From: Archaeoglobaceae archaeon
GTDB taxonomy: Archaea > Halobacteriota > Archaeoglobi > Archaeoglobales > Archaeoglobaceae
NCBI GenBank assembly: GCA_027064525.1
Contig: JAMOPJ010000027.1
Location: 1 to 41,821, forward strand
Reading direction: 5' to 3'
DNA length: 41,821 nt
A model generated the notes under the pieces. That model was given only the letters and a program-made list of their open reading frames with translations, was not told the origin of the DNA and did not search any database. Positions within the stretch are counted from its first letter, which is position 1; the number at the start of each line of letters is the position of its first letter. The position numbers and the translations under genes are program-made. Below are positions 7,852 through 16,125 of the stretch, piece after piece.

Positions 7852-7918
7852 TCAGTTTGATCAATTTTGAATTTAAAGATCAACATTGATCTCATTGATT
7901 AAGAAAGATTTTTATATA
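7848..7918 (+). promoter_or_regulatory. TTGATC operator cluster with TATA box
   Basis: Five TTGATC-type elements fall within 55 bp: TTGATCA at 7848-7854, the 8-bp palindrome TTGATCAA at 7857-7864, GATCAA-CA-TTGATC at 7878-7891 (two perfect inverted arms), and TTGATT at 7895-7900. A TATA box TTTTTATATA follows at 7909-7918, about 40 nt before the ATG of the secreted-protein gene. The arrangement looks like an operator array for the adjacent FilR1-type regulator; that pairing is inference. Confidence 0.65.
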
Positions 7919-7954
7919 GAAAGCAAAGATGGGTAAAAATGTGAAGAGGTAAAA

Positions 7955-8683
7955 ATGAAGGTAATTTTAGCATTACTGGTGTTAGTTATGCTTGGTATAG
8001 CGCTGGATGCTGCAGCGGCGGAAGAAACTTGTAAGCTACATACAAGATCTATCGGTAATCCACCGGGAGTTATCAAATTGGATAAGCTAAATAGATACAT
8101 GAAAATCGATAGAAATAACAGCATTCACTTCGATATCAAATCAGCCATTGAAGATGGTTTACCGCCCAGAGTTATCTATTTCGGGCTAAAAGCTGAAAAA
8201 GTCATAAACAAAATGATTTACGAAGTAAAGACTTACGAAAAAGTGTCTGAAGAAACCATTAGAGAAATAGATGCCTTATTTGGCCCATCATTTAAGTATA
8301 CGAGTCTGTCATGGGGTGAGGCTTGCGGTGGGGGATATGACAACCCACATCCTTGCCCACCGAGGGAGAGTTCTGGGATTTATAGAGATACAAAAGATGA
8401 GATAAAGGAATATCTTCTGTCCCAAGGATTCCATGTAGTTCCAAGATATGCTACCTATTCTTACGGAGACGACTTTGCGAAAGTGGTATCCGCATATGGA
8501 TGTGATTGGGGACCATTTAGATATGAAGCTTGGCCAGTTCAGAGTGGAGCTAAATGGACATATCAATATCAAACACCTGAACCAAACCCTGAAATTTTAG
8601 CATACCGGTGGCCAGCATGGTGGTGGGGACCGTTAACTGGTGGCATAGGAGTTACTGCTGAGGGTTTTGGTTATGAAAACTAA
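7955..8683 (+). CDS. Secreted protein of unknown function
   Basis: Residues 1-22 form a signal peptide (MKVILALLVLVMLGIALDAAAAEE, cleavage probably after the Ala run). The mature ~220 residues include GEACGGGYDNPHPCPPRESSG, several conserved-looking Cys, and a tryptophan-rich end (RWPAWWWGPLTGGIG). The ribosome site GAGGT lies just before the ATG, ~37 nt after a TATA box. No family is recognised. Position between a regulator with operator boxes and a membrane protein whose start overlaps its end suggests a regulated export or surface unit. Confidence 0.75.
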   Translation: MKVILALLVLVMLGIALDAAAAEETCKLHTRSIGNPPGVIKLDKLNRYMKIDRNNSIHFDIKSAIEDGLPPRVIYFGLKAEKVINKMIYEVKTYEKVSEETIREIDALFGPSFKYTSLSWGEACGGGYDNPHPCPPRESSGIYRDTKDEIKEYLLSQGFHVVPRYATYSYGDDFAKVVSAYGCDWGPFRYEAWPVQSGAKWTYQYQTPEPNPEILAYRWPAWWWGPLTGGIGVTAEGFGYEN

Positions 8684-9101
8684 AGTTATAGAATTTGTCA
8701 AAATTTTTTCTTTTTCCTATATTTTTATTGGAATTAGTTATGTAATTTTTGAGCGTCTCTATGCATTTATCAAAGGCTATGAAACTACATTCAGTGTATT
8801 CGTTGATCTCATTATAGCAGCACCTTTTTGGCCGCTGATACCGGAGGTAAATTTGATCGGCGCAATGGCGATGATAACAGTTGGCATGATGCTTCTGAAG
8901 TTCAAGGCGTTGAACTATAAGATGATCGAAAGTATCGTTACGGTATTCCAAATTTTTCTCTTTACTGCTATAGTGTTTACTTTTGGAATATATTTACTTG
9001 GAATTTACGGTATCTGTCTTAACAGCTCACTTCTGTTTCTTTTACCTTTTATAACGGTTGGAGTTATCTATGCAGTAATTAGGTTCAAGCGGTCGCAATA
9101 G
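8673..9101 (+). CDS. Multi-pass membrane protein of unknown function
   Basis: A 142-residue protein with four or five hydrophobic helices (FSFSYIFIGISYVIF, FVDLIIAAPFWPLI, GAMAMITVGMMLL, TVFQIFLFTAIVFTFGIYLL, LLFLLPFITVGVIYAVI) and a basic tail. The ATG at 8673 lies inside the last codons of the secreted-protein gene (11-nt overlap), so the two are translated together. No family is recognised; a membrane partner of the secreted protein is plausible. Confidence 0.7.
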   Translation: MKTKVIEFVKIFSFSYIFIGISYVIFERLYAFIKGYETTFSVFVDLIIAAPFWPLIPEVNLIGAMAMITVGMMLLKFKALNYKMIESIVTVFQIFLFTAIVFTFGIYLLGIYGICLNSSLLFLLPFITVGVIYAVIRFKRSQ

Positions 9102-9171
9102 AGAGTTGAAAGATAACGAGCGAATCGGGCAAGAGTAAATAATAACAACAATAGATTCAAAAATTCTGAAG

Positions 9172-10284
9172 ATGCTCAAGCTATGCACGAAATGCCATAG
9201 AAGGCTCAGGATCTACTGTGAGTTGGTCAGGCCCGAAAGCTGTATGATCTGCTCGGGATTACTCTGGAAGATAGATGAGATCTCCGATGAGATAGCCGAA
9301 AAACTGAAGGAATACGAATTCGAAACTTTCTCAGTTGGAAGTAGGATTTACGGAAGTCTGAAGGCTTTAGAGGATTATCTCAACGAACTAATCGGCTTAA
9401 ACGGTAAGAGTCTGAAGGTTCAATTTAACAGAGAACTGAGCAGAAAGCTTGCGGAAAAGCTCAACGCGAAGCCAACCCATCGGGATCCAGATATTACGAT
9501 AATCTACGATTTGGAAAATCCAAGCTTCGAAATCCAGATCAGACCGCTCTACATCTACGGAAGATACAAGAAGAGGGTTAGAGGAATCTCTCAAACGAGA
9601 TGGCTCTGCACAAGATGTGACGGAAAGGGATGCGAGGTATGCAACTGGTCTGGCAAGAAATATCCCACTTCCGTAGAGGAGCTGATAGGCGAAGCTATGC
9701 TTGAGATATTCAGGGGGACCGGTTACATCCTACATGGATCCGGTAGGGAGGATGTTGATGCAAGGATGCTGGGGAGCGGAAGACCGTTCATAATTGAAAT
9801 TCAGAATCCAAAGAAGAGGTTCGTAGATCTGAAGGAAGTTGAAGAGTTCGTGAACAAGAAAACGAAGGGAAAGGTCGTTATATTAGATCTCAAATTTGCA
9901 AAACCAAAGGATGTGGAGTTCCTCAAGTCTGCTGGCTTCAGAAAGGTTTACAGGGCTAAAGTTGAGTTTGAAAGAGAGGTCAGCAGAAAGGAGCTTGAAA
10001 AAGCCGTTAGAGCGATAAGCAACACGATAATCGAGCAGAGAACTCCCAAGAGGGTTCTGCATCGCAGGGCCGATCTGCTCAGGAAGAAGAGGACTTACAA
10101 CATAGAAATTCTTTTGCATAGAGGAAAGGTTGCCGTTCTCAAGATCGAAGCGGACAGCGGACTTTACATCAAAGAACTAGTTAGTGGGGATGAAGGGAGA
10201 ACGAGGCCAAGCTTGAGCGAAGCCTTAGGCGTTCCAGCGAAGGTTACCAAGTTGGATGTGATCGAGGTTAAGGGCGGTCTTTAG
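9172..10284 (+). CDS. pus10: tRNA pseudouridine synthase Pus10
   Basis: Archaeal Pus10 makes pseudouridine 55 (and often 54) in the T-loop of tRNAs. The N-terminus holds the Cys pairs C5/C8 and C24/C27, and CTRCDGKGCEVC at 146-157 gives a further metal-binding set. A THUMP-like region precedes the catalytic core, where GREDVDARMLGSGRP (catalytic Asp around 196) and IEIQNPKKR are the family signatures. The C-terminus ELVSGDEGRTRPSLSEALG is also typical. At 370 residues it is slightly compact but complete. Confidence 0.95.
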   Translation: MLKLCTKCHRRLRIYCELVRPESCMICSGLLWKIDEISDEIAEKLKEYEFETFSVGSRIYGSLKALEDYLNELIGLNGKSLKVQFNRELSRKLAEKLNAKPTHRDPDITIIYDLENPSFEIQIRPLYIYGRYKKRVRGISQTRWLCTRCDGKGCEVCNWSGKKYPTSVEELIGEAMLEIFRGTGYILHGSGREDVDARMLGSGRPFIIEIQNPKKRFVDLKEVEEFVNKKTKGKVVILDLKFAKPKDVEFLKSAGFRKVYRAKVEFEREVSRKELEKAVRAISNTIIEQRTPKRVLHRRADLLRKKRTYNIEILLHRGKVAVLKIEADSGLYIKELVSGDEGRTRPSLSEALGVPAKVTKLDVIEVKGGL

Positions 10285-10320
10285 AGCAAATCTAACATAA
10301 CGTAAAGGTGAGTTTATGAT

Positions 10321-10860
10321 ATGAAGGTGCTCGTAATAGGTGACACCCACATACCCAACAGAGCGAAGTGGTTGCCGAAGAAGATCGACGATTTCCTCTT
10401 CTCAAAGCGTTTCGATTTCATCATGTGCACCGGAGATCTGACCGATAGAAAGGTGCTGGATTATCTCAAAAAATTGAGCGATCGGGTCGTTGTTGTTTCG
10501 GGCAACATGGATCATCTACCTTTTCCGGAGCAACAGACGCTTAAGGTCGAAAATCTAAGATTTGGGATAATCCACGGTCACCAAGTTTATCCGAGGGGAG
10601 ATGTTTCTCAGCTTAGGGAGATTGCGTTCGAATTGGGAGTTGACGTTCTGATTCACGGGCATACACATTCAGCGGACATATACTTTGAGGATGTTCTACT
10701 GCTGAATCCCGGATCGGCAACGGGCGTTTGGAGTGGTGGAAGGGCATCTTTGATCCCATCTTTCATGGTTTTGAATGTCGAAAGAAATAATTTGGATGTC
10801 GAACTCTTCGAGCTAAAGGAAGGTGAACTTAGGGTTACGAGGAGGTCGTTTGAGCTTTGA
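10321..10860 (+). CDS. MJ0936/YfcE-type metallophosphoesterase
   Basis: A calcineurin-like phosphodiesterase of 179 residues. The two-metal motifs are all present: GDTHIPNR (D8, H10), CTGDLTD, SGNMDHLP, IIHGHQVYP and HGHTHSAD, followed by LNPGSATGVW. Homologues such as MJ0936 hydrolyse artificial phosphodiesters; the physiological substrate is unknown. Its TGA overlaps the TTG start of the next gene by 4 nt, so the two are coupled. Confidence 0.9.
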   Translation: MKVLVIGDTHIPNRAKWLPKKIDDFLFSKRFDFIMCTGDLTDRKVLDYLKKLSDRVVVVSGNMDHLPFPEQQTLKVENLRFGIIHGHQVYPRGDVSQLREIAFELGVDVLIHGHTHSADIYFEDVLLLNPGSATGVWSGGRASLIPSFMVLNVERNNLDVELFELKEGELRVTRRSFEL

Positions 10861-11843
10861 ATGCCGAAGAGAAGATACTGAAGTTTCTAAGAGAAAGAGG
10901 GGAAGAAGGGGCTCTGCAGAGCGAGATTCCAAAAAACCTTAGGCTGTCGAAATCGACAGTCTCGGAGATAATTCAGAGGCTCGAAGACAAAGGTATCGTT
11001 GTTAGGGAAAGGATAGCTGGAAAGTCGATGAGGGTCTGGCTTTCCGAATTCTCGCCCAAGCCAGTGGAGGGTCTAATAAGGGTTGGAGTGTTGAGGGCTT
11101 CGGAATATCCCCATGTTCTCCTTGCGTGTGAGGATGTAGGTGCAATCGTTAAAGTATTCGATAGTGCACTCGAACTGACGAAGTCGTTGGCGTTTGGAGC
11201 TTTGGACGTTGGAGTCTCCCCCTTCGTAACCCAAACGATGTTTGCATTAACGCTAAGATCGATAAGGATTCACTGCGTAGTTGCATTTAACGGAAGTGGT
11301 GTTTTGATGAAGAGAAAGCTTAAAGAATGCAAAAAGTTTGCAACTTCAGAACTTTCGGCGATGGAGAGCAATCTGAAGCTTTTTTTGGAAAGATTCAGTT
11401 TCGACATATCCAAAGCATCGTTTAGATATTTATCATCCCCGGAATCCATGATAGAACGCTTTGGAGAATGTGAATTCGATGCTATGGCGATCTGGGAGCC
11501 ATACTTTACTATGCTCAAGAAGGATTTTGAGCACATGGAGTTTAGAGAGGTTATAGGAGACTACCCTTGCTGTTCGCTCGCTTCGAACGTTCAATTCTAC
11601 GAAGCACAGAGGAAATTGCTTGATAAGTTTATCGAGAGGTTGGAAGAATATGCTAAGGGATTCGACAAACGTAAAGCTTCCAAACTGATTGCGGAGAAGA
11701 TGGGGTTCGACGAGAGGCTCGTCCTTAAATCTTTCAAAAGCTACAGATTTTCGGCCGAATTAAGCAGAGAATCTTTCAGGTTTTTGGAGAATTACGGCCT
11801 AAAGCTGACAGATGAAATTATAAAAAGGATTGCGGACGTTTAA
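10857..11843 (+). CDS. Winged-helix protein fused to a periplasmic-binding-type (NMT1/SsuA-like) domain
   Basis: Residues 1-65 are a winged helix (KILKFLRERGEEGALQSEI, LRLSKSTVSEIIQRLEDKGIV, then a wing KSMRVWLSEF). From about residue 72 the protein reads as a type-2 solute-binding fold like NMT1/THI5/SsuA: LIRVGVLRASEYPHVLLACE, LAFGALDVGVSPFV, MIERFGECEFDAMAIWEPY. No signal peptide is present, so the binding domain must sense a small ligand in the cytoplasm. TTG 10857 is the start, with GGAGGT ten bases upstream and no in-frame ATG nearby. The ligand is unknown. Confidence 0.8.
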   Translation: MNAEEKILKFLRERGEEGALQSEIPKNLRLSKSTVSEIIQRLEDKGIVVRERIAGKSMRVWLSEFSPKPVEGLIRVGVLRASEYPHVLLACEDVGAIVKVFDSALELTKSLAFGALDVGVSPFVTQTMFALTLRSIRIHCVVAFNGSGVLMKRKLKECKKFATSELSAMESNLKLFLERFSFDISKASFRYLSSPESMIERFGECEFDAMAIWEPYFTMLKKDFEHMEFREVIGDYPCCSLASNVQFYEAQRKLLDKFIERLEEYAKGFDKRKASKLIAEKMGFDERLVLKSFKSYRFSAELSRESFRFLENYGLKLTDEIIKRIADV

Positions 11844-12187
11844 GTTCTGATCTCAGCCCACTTGTCCGGATTCTCATAAACTTTAACCCTAACAACCTTC
11901 AAATTTCTCAGCCTATCTCTGATCTCATTGAATATTGCTAAGCAGATGTTTTCGCAAGTCGGATTCTCTATCAAGTCGTTTATCAACCTGTGATCGTATT
12001 TGGCGACGATCTCCTTAAGCAGAGCTTTTAGATCTTCGAAGTCTATCACCATGCCATCTTTAAGCTCCCCTTCAACCTCTACTTCGACCTTGTAGGTATG
12101 CCCGTGCACCTTTCCGCATTTCGGATGATTCGGGAGGAAGTGGGCCGAATCGAAGCTCTCGGAAACTCCTACGATCATCCTGATCAT
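11840..12187 (-). CDS. queD: 6-carboxytetrahydropterin synthase (QueD)
   Basis: Converts dihydroneopterin triphosphate to 6-carboxytetrahydropterin in the route to preQ0 and archaeosine. The T-fold carries the zinc ligands H16, H28 and H30 (FDSAHFLPNHPKCGKVHGHTY) with Cys24 as catalytic residue. DFEDLKALLKEI and YDHRLINDL complete the active site, and the C-terminal VRVKVYENPDKWAEI is typical. It overlaps queE by ATGA at 12184-12187 and ends in a 4-nt convergent overlap with the regulator gene on the other strand. Confidence 0.93.
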   Translation of the reverse strand: MIRMIVGVSESFDSAHFLPNHPKCGKVHGHTYKVEVEVEGELKDGMVIDFEDLKALLKEIVAKYDHRLINDLIENPTCENICLAIFNEIRDRLRNLKVVRVKVYENPDKWAEIRT

Positions 12188-12870
12188 CTCACCCCCAGAT
12201 ACTTGTGAACCTGTGGGATTATTCTCGTTTCCTTGATATCCATGAGCCTTTTCTGAAGATCCATGAGGATTTTAATATTTTTATGCCCGAAGACGGGTTG
12301 CAAAACGAAGCACTCAACGTAGTCTTTGATCGATTCCGCATTACTTACAACTTCATCGAGCTCGAACTTATCTGGCAGAACGATCTTACAGAATGTCAAC
12401 CTTCCCCTTCTATTCCTCAGGATTTTGAAGCTCCTAATAGTTCTCTCGACAATCTCATCGTAGTCGCAGTTCGGCAGAGCCTCTCTAATTTTGAGATCTC
12501 CGGCGACGAAATCAACGACGTTTTTTATCTTTTTGGCCTCATCCGGCAATGTCATGTTCGTCTCCAAGTAAAAAGGTTTGACTTTCTCGACATTCTTTAT
12601 AAAATCTGCGTAGAGCAACGGTTCACCCCCAGTAAAACTTATCGAGTGAACTTTGACGGATTTTATCACGTTCGACACGTATTCTGCTGAGATTGGATTT
12701 CTAAGCGTTCGATTTGAGACGTAATCCCTGCAGAACTTCGAATTCTTGTGTGTATCGCAGTATGTGCACGCCAAGTTGCATCTCGCGAAGCGAACGAACA
12801 CCTGTCTGACTCCAACCAAAATCCCCTCTCCCTGTATTGACTCGAAGATCTCGCTTATCTCCGCTTGCAT
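12184..12870 (-). CDS. queE: 7-carboxy-7-deazaguanine synthase (QueE), radical SAM
   Basis: Performs the ring contraction of carboxytetrahydropterin to 7-carboxy-7-deazaguanine using SAM and a [4Fe-4S] cluster. The cluster motif is CNLACTYC (C31, C35, C38), followed by SISFTGGEPLLY and YLETNMTL. The N-terminal SEIFESIQGEGILVGVRQVFVRF is the QueE signature. At 228 residues it is normal length. It overlaps queC upstream by 16 nt and queD downstream by 4 nt, so the three form one operon. Confidence 0.94.
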   Translation of the reverse strand: MQAEISEIFESIQGEGILVGVRQVFVRFARCNLACTYCDTHKNSKFCRDYVSNRTLRNPISAEYVSNVIKSVKVHSISFTGGEPLLYADFIKNVEKVKPFYLETNMTLPDEAKKIKNVVDFVAGDLKIREALPNCDYDEIVERTIRSFKILRNRRGRLTFCKIVLPDKFELDEVVSNAESIKDYVECFVLQPVFGHKNIKILMDLQKRLMDIKETRIIPQVHKYLGVR

Positions 12871-13571
12871 GTTCTCTTGTAAATCTCAACTGCCTTTTCC
12901 CATTCTTTATCGCTCAAAGCGGGATCTTTAACTCCGTTCTTAAGGAAGGCTTCCGTCCTTTCAATGCAGGCACCGCAGCTCAGGCAAGGTCTCTCCTTAC
13001 CTTCGTAGCAAGTCCAAGTGAGGTGATATGGAGCTCCCAACTTCAAACCTAACTTAATTATCTCAACTTTGTTCATGTCTATGAAAGGGGCTTTGATTTC
13101 GACGGGCGTAAAGATGTTCGCCAAATAGACCGCCGTATCCATGGCCTTTACGAACTCCTTTCTGCAATCCGGATAGTTCGCGTAATCTCCTCTGTGGGCC
13201 GAATAATAGACTGCATTATCCCCTACTTTGATCGCGTATCCAACGGCTATAGAAAGGAAGATCATGTTTCTATTTGGAACAATCGTTACTCTCTGAGCTT
13301 CATCCTCGTAGTGCGCTTTGGGCACCTCTTCATCGCCGGCCAAAGCTCCTACCGCTATTAGATCTCTGATTGAGGATATGTCCACGATCATGTGTTCTAC
13401 TTCCATCCCTTCATCTCTGGCGAGATCCACTATTTTCTTCGCATGCTCTATCTCCTTTGCGTGCCTCTGTCCGTAGTTGAAAGTCAAAGCGTGAATTTTC
13501 TCTGCTTTCTTGGCGAGAAACCAGAGTAAGGTTGTGGAATCCAATCCACCGCTGAATATCAGCACCGCCAC
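12855..13571 (-). CDS. queC: 7-cyano-7-deazaguanine synthase (QueC)
   Basis: ATP-dependent conversion of carboxydeazaguanine to preQ0, which archaea insert into tRNA G15 as archaeosine precursor. The PP-loop FSGGLDSTTLLWFL opens the protein, with HALTFNYGQRH and IVPNRNMIFLSIA as family motifs. The zinc site CYEGKERPCLSCGACIERTEAF is at the end. I place the start at GTG 13571 because the conserved fold begins there and a TATA box lies exactly ~25 nt upstream; the open frame to 13652 would run into the divergent MEMO1 gene. Confidence 0.92.
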   Translation of the reverse strand: MAVLIFSGGLDSTTLLWFLAKKAEKIHALTFNYGQRHAKEIEHAKKIVDLARDEGMEVEHMIVDISSIRDLIAVGALAGDEEVPKAHYEDEAQRVTIVPNRNMIFLSIAVGYAIKVGDNAVYYSAHRGDYANYPDCRKEFVKAMDTAVYLANIFTPVEIKAPFIDMNKVEIIKLGLKLGAPYHLTWTCYEGKERPCLSCGACIERTEAFLKNGVKDPALSDKEWEKAVEIYKRTCKRR

Positions 13572-13591
13572 GGAATCCGTTTTGCGGCTGA

Positions 13592-13600
13592 GTATAAATA
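13592..13600 (-). promoter_or_regulatory. TATA box of the queC-E-D operon
   Basis: Read on the minus strand, TATTTATAC is centred about 25 nt upstream of the GTG at 13571. Archaeal transcription starts at that distance, so the operon mRNA is probably leaderless. No ribosome site precedes the GTG, which agrees. Confidence 0.6.
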
Positions 13601-13643
13601 GATAAGCGACATGCTTAAGTATGACATGGCCAAATAGCCAACT

Positions 13644-14435
13644 ATGAGACATCCGGTAGTGGCAGGTTCGTTTTATCCGTCGAATCCCGACTCACTACTT
13701 GCAATGCTCAACGAGTTCGTTCATCCGAATCCTGATCCTTCAGTAATCGCCTGCGTCGCTCCTCATGCTGGTTACATGTATTCCGGTAGAACAGCTGGAA
13801 GAGTTTATTCTCTTATCCCTCAGGTTGAGACATACGTGATAGTTGGCCCCAATCATACTGGCTACGGTTCGGCTGTGGCTGTCTCAACCGACACTTGGCT
13901 AACGCCTTTGGGAGAGGTTGAGGTAGATAGGGAGTTCGTCGATGCTCTACCGAAGAGAATAATCGATTTGGACGAGATAGCGCATAGATACGAACACTCT
14001 TTGGAAGTTCAAGTCCCTTTCCTTCAGTTCATCAATCGGGGTAGGGATTTCAAGATCGTCCCGATCTGTCTGGGTTTGCAGGATGAGGAAGTTGCCAGAG
14101 AGGTTGCCGAAGAGATAATAATCGCAAAAGAGGAGACAGGAAAGGATATCGTCGTAATAGCATCATCGGACATGCACCACTATCTGCCGGATGAGGAGTG
14201 CAGGAGGTTGGATGAGATCGTGATCAGAGCGATTCTCAGCATGGATGTCTCGAAGTATTACAAGACGATATACGATCTGCAGGCGAGTGTATGCGGTTAC
14301 GGAGCAATCGCCGTAGCTATGCTCTATGCCAAGCATTACAATGCCTATGCGGAGCTTGTAGATTACTCCACGAGTGGTGATGTGGCGGATAAAAGCCAAG
14401 TCGTTGGTTATGCGGGCATAGTATTTAGGGTGTGA
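13644..14435 (+). CDS. MEMO1-family protein
   Basis: The archaeal MEMO1 family is related to class III ring dioxygenases and its reaction in archaea is not settled. Signature stretches are MRHPVVAGSFYPSNPDSLL, CVAPHAGYMYSGRTAG, VIVGPNHTGYG, EHSLEVQVPFLQF and IASSDMHHY, with the metal-binding His of the eukaryotic proteins (H40s, H81-like, H170s-like) all present. The C-terminal VCGYGAIAVAMLYAK and SQVVGYAGIVF are also standard. The 263-residue length is typical. It diverges from queC and is followed at 4 nt by the TPR gene. Confidence 0.92.
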   Translation: MRHPVVAGSFYPSNPDSLLAMLNEFVHPNPDPSVIACVAPHAGYMYSGRTAGRVYSLIPQVETYVIVGPNHTGYGSAVAVSTDTWLTPLGEVEVDREFVDALPKRIIDLDEIAHRYEHSLEVQVPFLQFINRGRDFKIVPICLGLQDEEVAREVAEEIIIAKEETGKDIVVIASSDMHHYLPDEECRRLDEIVIRAILSMDVSKYYKTIYDLQASVCGYGAIAVAMLYAKHYNAYAELVDYSTSGDVADKSQVVGYAGIVFRV

Positions 14436-14439
14436 TAGG

Positions 14440-16116
14440 ATGTTTGGTGAGTTTGTGGATTTTGCTAAGTCGATTTTGGAGAAGAAGGACAGCGAAGAGA
14501 TAAGGAAACTTGTCGAAGAGATCGATGAGATTTCAAATGAGGCAAACGAGATGTTCAAGAAGCTTGAAGAGGAGGGAGGAGACGTAGAGGAATTGCTTAA
14601 GGTAGAGCCGAAGCTGAGAGAGAGCCTGAGAAAGATACTCGAACTCGCCTTAAGCGAGGAAGCTTTCGAGCTTGCGAAGCATCTTGCAGTTTTAAACGGC
14701 GATATCGTGAAGGATGTCGCTGAGGAGATATATTCGGAAAAGTTTGAAGACTATCCGGCGCTGATCGACGAGTTACTATCGCTTGGAATTCTTGAGGATT
14801 CTAACTTCACATTTAGGCTCAGTAAGACCGCCAAAGAAATCCTCGAAGATTTTGAAAAAGAAGACTATCACAGGCTTGCGATTAAATATTACGAGAAGCT
14901 CACCGAAAGCTTGGATAATCGAGCGTATTTGGCATATCACTGTCTAAAAGCTGGAGAGACCGATAGAGCTTTAAATCTGTTTATAGAAACTGCAAATAAA
15001 CTCTACGGAAGACACTCATGCGTAGATACGCTACTCGAAGTTGGAGAGAAGCTCGTTAGTAGAATAGATGACAACGACACGAAGTGCAGAGTTTTAGGGA
15101 CTTTAGGCAACCTTTATCTTCTTATCAAGAAGTATGAAGAAGCAGAAGCTTACTACAAGACTGTTCTGAACTACTACGCTAAAAAAGCTAAAGAGGACCC
15201 AAGTTACCGCAGGTTCGTTGCGGGTGTTTTGAGCAACTTGGGTAATCTCTACTTCGCGAAGGGAGAACTCGGAAAGGCTGAGAACACATACACAGAATGT
15301 CTGAAAGTTATGATGGAAATGGAAGATGAGGATGGTATGATTCCAATTTTGATCTCGCTTGGAGATCTCTACATGGCTAAGGAGGACTACGATAATGCTG
15401 AAAAGTGTTTCCACGACGCTTTGAGAATCGAGTTGAAGAAATCTAAGGAAGACAGTAGCAGGATGACAAACGTTGCGATGATTGTAAACAATTTGGGATA
15501 CCTATACAGCAGGAAGGGAGATTCGGAGAAAGCCGAAAAGTTTTACAAGGAGGCGATAAGGTTGTTCGGTGACCTTTCTAAGGACGATCCAGACATGCTT
15601 GGAAACTTGGTAACCGCTCTGAACAACCTGAGCTCTTTATACATGAACACCGGAAATGTCGATAGCGCCATGGATGTGCTCGAAGCTATCAAGGAGTATT
15701 GGGATGTAATTCCGCCGGATGTGAAAGCTACTTTCTACATGAACTTGGCGAGGGGCTTGGAGAGCAAGGGAGATGCAAAGGCTGCAGAGTTCTATCTCAA
15801 AGCTGGTGCTTTGGGCTTCATGATATTCAGAAATTACGGAATCACAGCGATAAACTTCATGCACTGCTTTGATAAGGCTGAGCAGTTGGGGAAGGGAGAT
15901 CTGAAAGGTGACGCAAAGCTGATAAAATCCGTGATTATGAGGATGTATTACGGAGTGAAATCAGAACTGCCTGAGGTTGAGAGATACAGCAAGAGGGGTG
16001 AAATAATTCTCAAAGCTTCGAACGGGGAAAGGATAGAGAACATCGAGCTTAAAGATGAGGTAGATATGGCAGTTTACATCTTGGCAAACGAGCTTTTGGC
16101 CCAAAAGAGGGCCTAA
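14440..16116 (+). CDS. Tetratricopeptide-repeat protein
   Basis: A 558-residue cytoplasmic protein. The acidic helical N-terminus (to ~residue 170) includes a winged-helix-like segment around SLGILEDSNFTFRLSKTAKEIL. From about residue 205 at least six TPR units follow, for example GTLGNLYLLIKKYEEAEAYY, SNLGNLYFAKGELGKAENTY, ISLGDLYMAKEDYDNAEKCF and NNLGYLYSRKGDSEKAEKFY. Such solenoids mediate protein contacts. No catalytic domain is seen and the partner is unknown. It starts 4 nt after MEMO1, so it is probably co-transcribed with it. Confidence 0.85.
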   Translation: MFGEFVDFAKSILEKKDSEEIRKLVEEIDEISNEANEMFKKLEEEGGDVEELLKVEPKLRESLRKILELALSEEAFELAKHLAVLNGDIVKDVAEEIYSEKFEDYPALIDELLSLGILEDSNFTFRLSKTAKEILEDFEKEDYHRLAIKYYEKLTESLDNRAYLAYHCLKAGETDRALNLFIETANKLYGRHSCVDTLLEVGEKLVSRIDDNDTKCRVLGTLGNLYLLIKKYEEAEAYYKTVLNYYAKKAKEDPSYRRFVAGVLSNLGNLYFAKGELGKAENTYTECLKVMMEMEDEDGMIPILISLGDLYMAKEDYDNAEKCFHDALRIELKKSKEDSSRMTNVAMIVNNLGYLYSRKGDSEKAEKFYKEAIRLFGDLSKDDPDMLGNLVTALNNLSSLYMNTGNVDSAMDVLEAIKEYWDVIPPDVKATFYMNLARGLESKGDAKAAEFYLKAGALGFMIFRNYGITAINFMHCFDKAEQLGKGDLKGDAKLIKSVIMRMYYGVKSELPEVERYSKRGEIILKASNGERIENIELKDEVDMAVYILANELLAQKRA

Positions 16117-16125
16117 AATAAATTT

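Noticed and set aside
7848-7900. TTGATC elements as a short CRISPR or tandem repeat
   Set aside because: The elements are too short and irregularly spaced, and lie directly on a promoter; operators fit better. No CRISPR array is present in the window.
12205-12690. Long plus-strand frames inside queE and similar frames inside HdrA, fwdA and aspartate kinase
   Set aside because: They are antisense to genes with full family motifs and lack ribosome sites or recognisable domains.
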